A stretch of 64,000 nucleotides of DNA. It comes from S015-6 sp964384945 (GTDB lineage Bacteria > Desulfobacterota > DSWW01). The notes below the pieces were generated by a model, which worked only from the letters and a program-made list of their open reading frames with translations, searched no databases and was not told the origin of the DNA. The position numbers and the translations under genes are program-made. This document shows positions 61,448-64,000 of this stretch, one piece after another. How positions within the stretch are numbered: position 1 is the stretch's first letter; the number at the start of each line of letters is the position of its first letter. The stretch covers positions 84,766 to 148,765 of the forward strand of contig CAYLMK010000014.1 of the NCBI GenBank assembly GCA_964384945.1, written 5' to 3'.

Positions 61448-62950
61448 ATGAACGTCCCGAACAAGATCAAGGTTCTGCACTATTTGAACGCGGGGTACCC
61501 GGCCCTGTGGGTGAAGACCCAGGAGCCGGAGCGGGCGGAGGCGAACATTGTCGGTGAAATCCAGCAATGGGACAACCACCGGAGCAGCCAAACCGCCGTA
61601 TACCGCTGGGACTGCCTGCGCGGCCTCGAGTGTCTCGTGCCGGCAGGGGACGAGCGCCAGATGATCCAGGACCCGGCGGAACTGGTGACACACCTCGCCA
61701 GCATTCGCGGGCCGGCCGTGGCCTTTCTGGAGAACTTCCACCGGTTTATCGACGGGGCCGAGACTGTGCAGGCTCTGCAGAACGCGAGGCAGGCCCTCTC
61801 GAGCAACGGCGTGACGCTCATTACGGTCTCCCCCATCGTCACCGTCCCGGTGGAACTCTCCAAGCTCTTCAAGGTGGTCCCGTTCGACCTTCCTACCCGG
61901 GAGGAACTGCGGGAGGTGTTTGTCGAGATAGCCGGTGCCGCCAACCTGGGGGAACAGTCCTCCGAGCTCCTCGACCAGCTCGCCGAGGCTGCTGTCGGGC
62001 TTACGCGGTTCGAGGCGGAAAACGCGGCTGCACTTTGCACCGTGGTCTCGAGCGGCAAGTTCTCCCCGGAGATCGTGGCGCACACCAAGGCGGACATGAT
62101 CCGGCAGTCATCGACCCTGGAGATCGGCGTGTTCGAGGAGACCTTCGAAGACCTTCGGGGCGTGGACCGGATGAAGGAGTTCGCGCTCAAGAGCATCGCC
62201 TCGGAGATGTACCGAGGGATCCTGGTCCTGGGCCCTGCAGGAACGGGCAAGACGCACTTCGCCAAGGCCCTGGGGAACGCGGTGCGCCTGCCCACGATCA
62301 TCGCGGACGTGAACCGCATCATGGCGGCCGGCCAGGCCCTGGTCGGGCAATCGGAGGCCAGGGCGCAGCAGACGGTCGACATCATAGACGCCCAGGGCCG
62401 TTCGGTCGTCATGTTCGACGAGATCGAAAAGGGCCTCTCGAGTGCGTACAACGGCTACCAGGGGGACGGGAGCGCCAAGGCCGGTGTAGGCTCGATCCTC
62501 CTGCGCTGGATGTCGGACAGACCGCAGGGGACCGCATACGTGGTCGCCACCTCCAACGATCTCAGTCAATTGCCACCGGAATGGATGCGTGCGGAACGTT
62601 GGGACGCCGTCTTTTTCGTGGACCTCCCGGACGAGGAGACCCGCAGCGCCATCCTCGCACTTTACAGTGCCAAGTTCGGCGTGGACCCGGAGACGATCGC
62701 TACTTCCCAGACCAACGACTGGACCGGCGCGGAGATCAAGACCCTGTGCCGGGTGGCGAAGATGCTCGGGACAAGCCTGGAAGAGGCGGCCCAGTTCGTG
62801 GTCCCGGTGTGCAGGACGGCCAGGGAGAAGATCCAGGCCCTGCGTGAATGGGCGCAAGGCAGGGCGGTCCCCGCACACCGCAGAGGCCGCGGTGTGGACG
62901 ACAAACCCTCTGAGACCACCCCGTACCGCAGGATCGTCTGCGGGAACTGA
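61448..62950 (+). CDS. Ycf46-like AAA+ ATPase
   Basis: A 500-residue AAA+ ATPase. The N-terminal part (about 1-240) is the non-catalytic Ycf46-type region (NAGYPALWVKTQEPERAE, VYRWDCLRGLEC). The AAA module follows, with Walker A GPAGTGKTHFAKALG near residue 262, Walker B VMFDEIEKG near 322 and an Arg-finger segment PPEWMRAERWD. Ycf46 is a plastid and bacterial protein of poorly known function. The link to DUF1257/Ycf35 and DUF2997 genes directly downstream is a recurring association, so the set is probably a functional unit. GGGAGG precedes the ATG. Confidence 0.8.
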   Translation: MNVPNKIKVLHYLNAGYPALWVKTQEPERAEANIVGEIQQWDNHRSSQTAVYRWDCLRGLECLVPAGDERQMIQDPAELVTHLASIRGPAVAFLENFHRFIDGAETVQALQNARQALSSNGVTLITVSPIVTVPVELSKLFKVVPFDLPTREELREVFVEIAGAANLGEQSSELLDQLAEAAVGLTRFEAENAAALCTVVSSGKFSPEIVAHTKADMIRQSSTLEIGVFEETFEDLRGVDRMKEFALKSIASEMYRGILVLGPAGTGKTHFAKALGNAVRLPTIIADVNRIMAAGQALVGQSEARAQQTVDIIDAQGRSVVMFDEIEKGLSSAYNGYQGDGSAKAGVGSILLRWMSDRPQGTAYVVATSNDLSQLPPEWMRAERWDAVFFVDLPDEETRSAILALYSAKFGVDPETIATSQTNDWTGAEIKTLCRVAKMLGTSLEEAAQFVVPVCRTAREKIQALREWAQGRAVPAHRRGRGVDDKPSETTPYRRIVCGN

Positions 62951-63009
62951 GACGAGCCGCGGATCAGCCCAGCAACCGTAAACCGAACAAGGCAAAGGAG
63001 AACCGCACA

Positions 63010-63444
63010 ATGAGTCACGTTGCCGAAATCGAGATCGAGATCACGGACCTCGCGGCCCTGGCCGCTGCCTGCCGGCGTCTGGGGTTCGTGTTCAAGGAAG
63101 ACCAGAAGAGCTACAAGTGGTACGGCCGCTGGGCGGGGGACTATCCTCTGCCGGAGGGGTTCTCGCAGGAAGACCTGGGCAGGTGCGACCACGCGATCCA
63201 AGTCCCGGGCGCGGATTATGAGGTGGGCGTGGTCAGTGCCCGGCAGCGGGGCGCCGGATACCGGCTCCTGTGGGATTTCTGGTGCCAGGGCGGGCTTACC
63301 GAAAGACTGGGCCGCAATGCGGAGAGACTCGTACAGGCCTACGGCGTGGAGAAGGCGAAGCGGGAGGCCCGCAAACAGGGCTTCTCGGTCTACGAGACGA
63401 CCCGTGCAGACGGGAGCGTCAGACTCACCCTCACCAGGAGATGA
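63010..63444 (+). CDS. DUF1257 (Ycf35-like) protein
   Basis: A 144-residue protein of the DUF1257/Ycf35 family: SHVAEIEIEITDLAALAAAC, FKEDQKSYKWYGRW, and the HAIQVPGADYEVGVV block. Its function is unknown. It lies 59 bases after the Ycf46-like ATPase gene and 5 bases before the DUF2997 gene. Ycf35 and Ycf46 occur together in red-algal plastids and cyanobacteria, so this is a bacterial version of that association outside phototrophs. Confidence 0.8.
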   Translation: MSHVAEIEIEITDLAALAAACRRLGFVFKEDQKSYKWYGRWAGDYPLPEGFSQEDLGRCDHAIQVPGADYEVGVVSARQRGAGYRLLWDFWCQGGLTERLGRNAERLVQAYGVEKAKREARKQGFSVYETTRADGSVRLTLTRR

Positions 63445-63449
63445 AACCA

Positions 63450-63647
63450 ATGAGCAAGACAATCCAGATCACGTTCCACCCGGACGGGACCACGGAGGTC
63501 CAGACAAGCGGGTTCCGCGGCGACTCGTGCATGGCGGCTGCCCAATTTCTGAAGAAGGCCCTGGGCAGCGTGCTCAGAACGAAGAAGACCCCGGAGTATT
63601 TCCAGGCCGAAGCGGTGGAGACGGCGAGGACGCGCGGGAGCGAGTGA
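63450..63647 (+). CDS. DUF2997 small protein
   Basis: A 65-residue protein of DUF2997 type (TIQITFHPDGTTEVQTSGFRG, CMAAAQFLKKALG). This family usually accompanies DUF1257 genes. The ATG at 63450 follows AGGAG with good spacing. Its role is unknown, and it may bind the DUF1257 protein. Confidence 0.75.
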   Translation: MSKTIQITFHPDGTTEVQTSGFRGDSCMAAAQFLKKALGSVLRTKKTPEYFQAEAVETARTRGSE

Positions 63648-63677
63648 CCTGTTGCCTGCCCCGAAAAGGAATCTGCC

Positions 63678-63845
63678 ATGCAGATAATCGAGATTGAGAT
63701 CGAGTTCAGCGCAGGAACCGCGTGGGCGGAATGGTGGACCCCGGAGATCGCCTCGCTCCTCTGCGCGTTGTGCGGCCGATGCGCCGGGTGGGAGACCGAG
63801 GATCGGCCGCTTGACTGCCTGAACGGGAACCCCTGGTGCGGATGA
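63678..63845 (+). CDS. Small Cys-rich protein (55 residues)
   Basis: A short protein that starts MQIIEIEIEFSAG, echoing the start of the DUF1257 protein, and then has six Cys (C29, C32, C35, C47, C54 region) arranged as CALCGRC plus later single Cys, which suggests a zinc or Fe-S site. AAAAGGAATCTGCC precedes the ATG. It lies 30 bases after the DUF2997 gene and is most likely the fourth member of the module. It is too short for confident family assignment. Confidence 0.55.
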   Translation: MQIIEIEIEFSAGTAWAEWWTPEIASLLCALCGRCAGWETEDRPLDCLNGNPWCG

Positions 63846-64000
63846 CAGGTGTCCCGGCCGTAAACGAAGATAAGAGCGCTTGATTCGATGCAACCACCCT
63901 CCCTCTCCCAAAGCATAGCACGGACACCCTCCCCGCTTCTCGCAGCGCAGGCAAAGACCTTCAGGCCAGCACGAACCCACAACAGGTCACTCGGAATCGA

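Noticed and set aside
1..64000. CRISPR arrays, rRNA or tRNA genes, complete insertion sequences
   Set aside because: Read through for regular direct repeats, cloverleaf-like sequence and transposase motifs and saw none that I could support.

Overview
The window is a GC-rich, gene-dense stretch of what looks like an anaerobic Gram-negative bacterium, most likely Desulfobacterota (the former Deltaproteobacteria). The anaerobic lifestyle is inferred from CODH/ACS-type proteins, an aldehyde:ferredoxin oxidoreductase, Fe-S nitroreductases and an Fe-S old-yellow-enzyme homologue. The Gram-negative envelope is inferred from a DUF1302/DUF1329 outer-membrane pair. No rRNA, tRNA, CRISPR array or complete insertion sequence was seen.

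Region 1 (0.05-13.5 kb, + strand) is a compact cluster. It holds a MoxR/ChlI-type AAA+ ATPase, a CooC-type ATPase, an AAA+-VWA protein, homologues of archaeal-type CdhA, CdhB and CdhC, an unknown protein, a poly-ferredoxin, homologues of formylmethanofuran dehydrogenase subunits B and A, and a TetR regulator. The acetyl-CoA synthase (CdhC) keeps every A-cluster ligand. The CdhA homologue lacks the His and Cys that hold the pendant iron of the C-cluster. The FwdB homologue lacks the Mo/W-ligating Cys and the FwdA homologue lacks the amidohydrolase metal ligands. This looks like a repurposed C1/acetyl complex and is the strongest candidate for an undescribed system.

Region 2 (13.5-25.4 kb, + strand) is a set of redox and acyl-CoA genes: two nitroreductases (one fused to ferredoxin), a 4-hydroxybutyryl-CoA dehydratase/HpaB-family protein without its Fe-S cysteines, short-chain dehydrogenases, a VOC protein, a CrtI-like flavoprotein, an AOR, a SnoaL-like protein, a membrane protein and an acyl-CoA ligase. 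Region 3 (25.4-28.3 kb) is gene-poor, with a MazEF-type pair, strong palindromes and gene remnants.

Region 4 (28.3-44.5 kb, - strand) is a long co-directional catabolic cluster. It combines a GH78 rhamnosidase, a GMC oxidase, both subunits of a C-glycoside deglycosidase, an amidohydrolase, an OYE-type reductase, a DUF35 plus thiolase-like pair, an acyl-CoA dehydrogenase, two MaoC-type hydratases, an acyl-CoA ligase, a Gfo/Idh/MocA oxidoreductase and a sugar-isomerase-like TIM barrel. I read it as anaerobic breakdown of rhamnosylated and C-glycosylated plant phenolics, followed by CoA-dependent side-chain removal.

Region 5 (44.7-60.9 kb) holds a secreted protein and DUF1329/DUF1302 on the - strand, then on the + strand an exported GH106 rhamnosidase, a GntR/FCD regulator, LutABC, RhaB, RhaD, RhaA and a second, paralogous GntR/FCD regulator. 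Three promoters share one architecture (TTGACA, 17 bp, -10 box, then a TGGTTGCACCA-type site touching the -10), which ties the outer-membrane genes, the rhamnosidase/rha/lut genes and the second regulator into one regulon. Region 6 (61.3-63.8 kb) is a separate module: a Ycf46-like AAA+ ATPase, a Ycf35/DUF1257 protein, a DUF2997 protein and a Cys-rich 55-residue protein. No sugar or aromatic transporter of the inner membrane is visible in the window.
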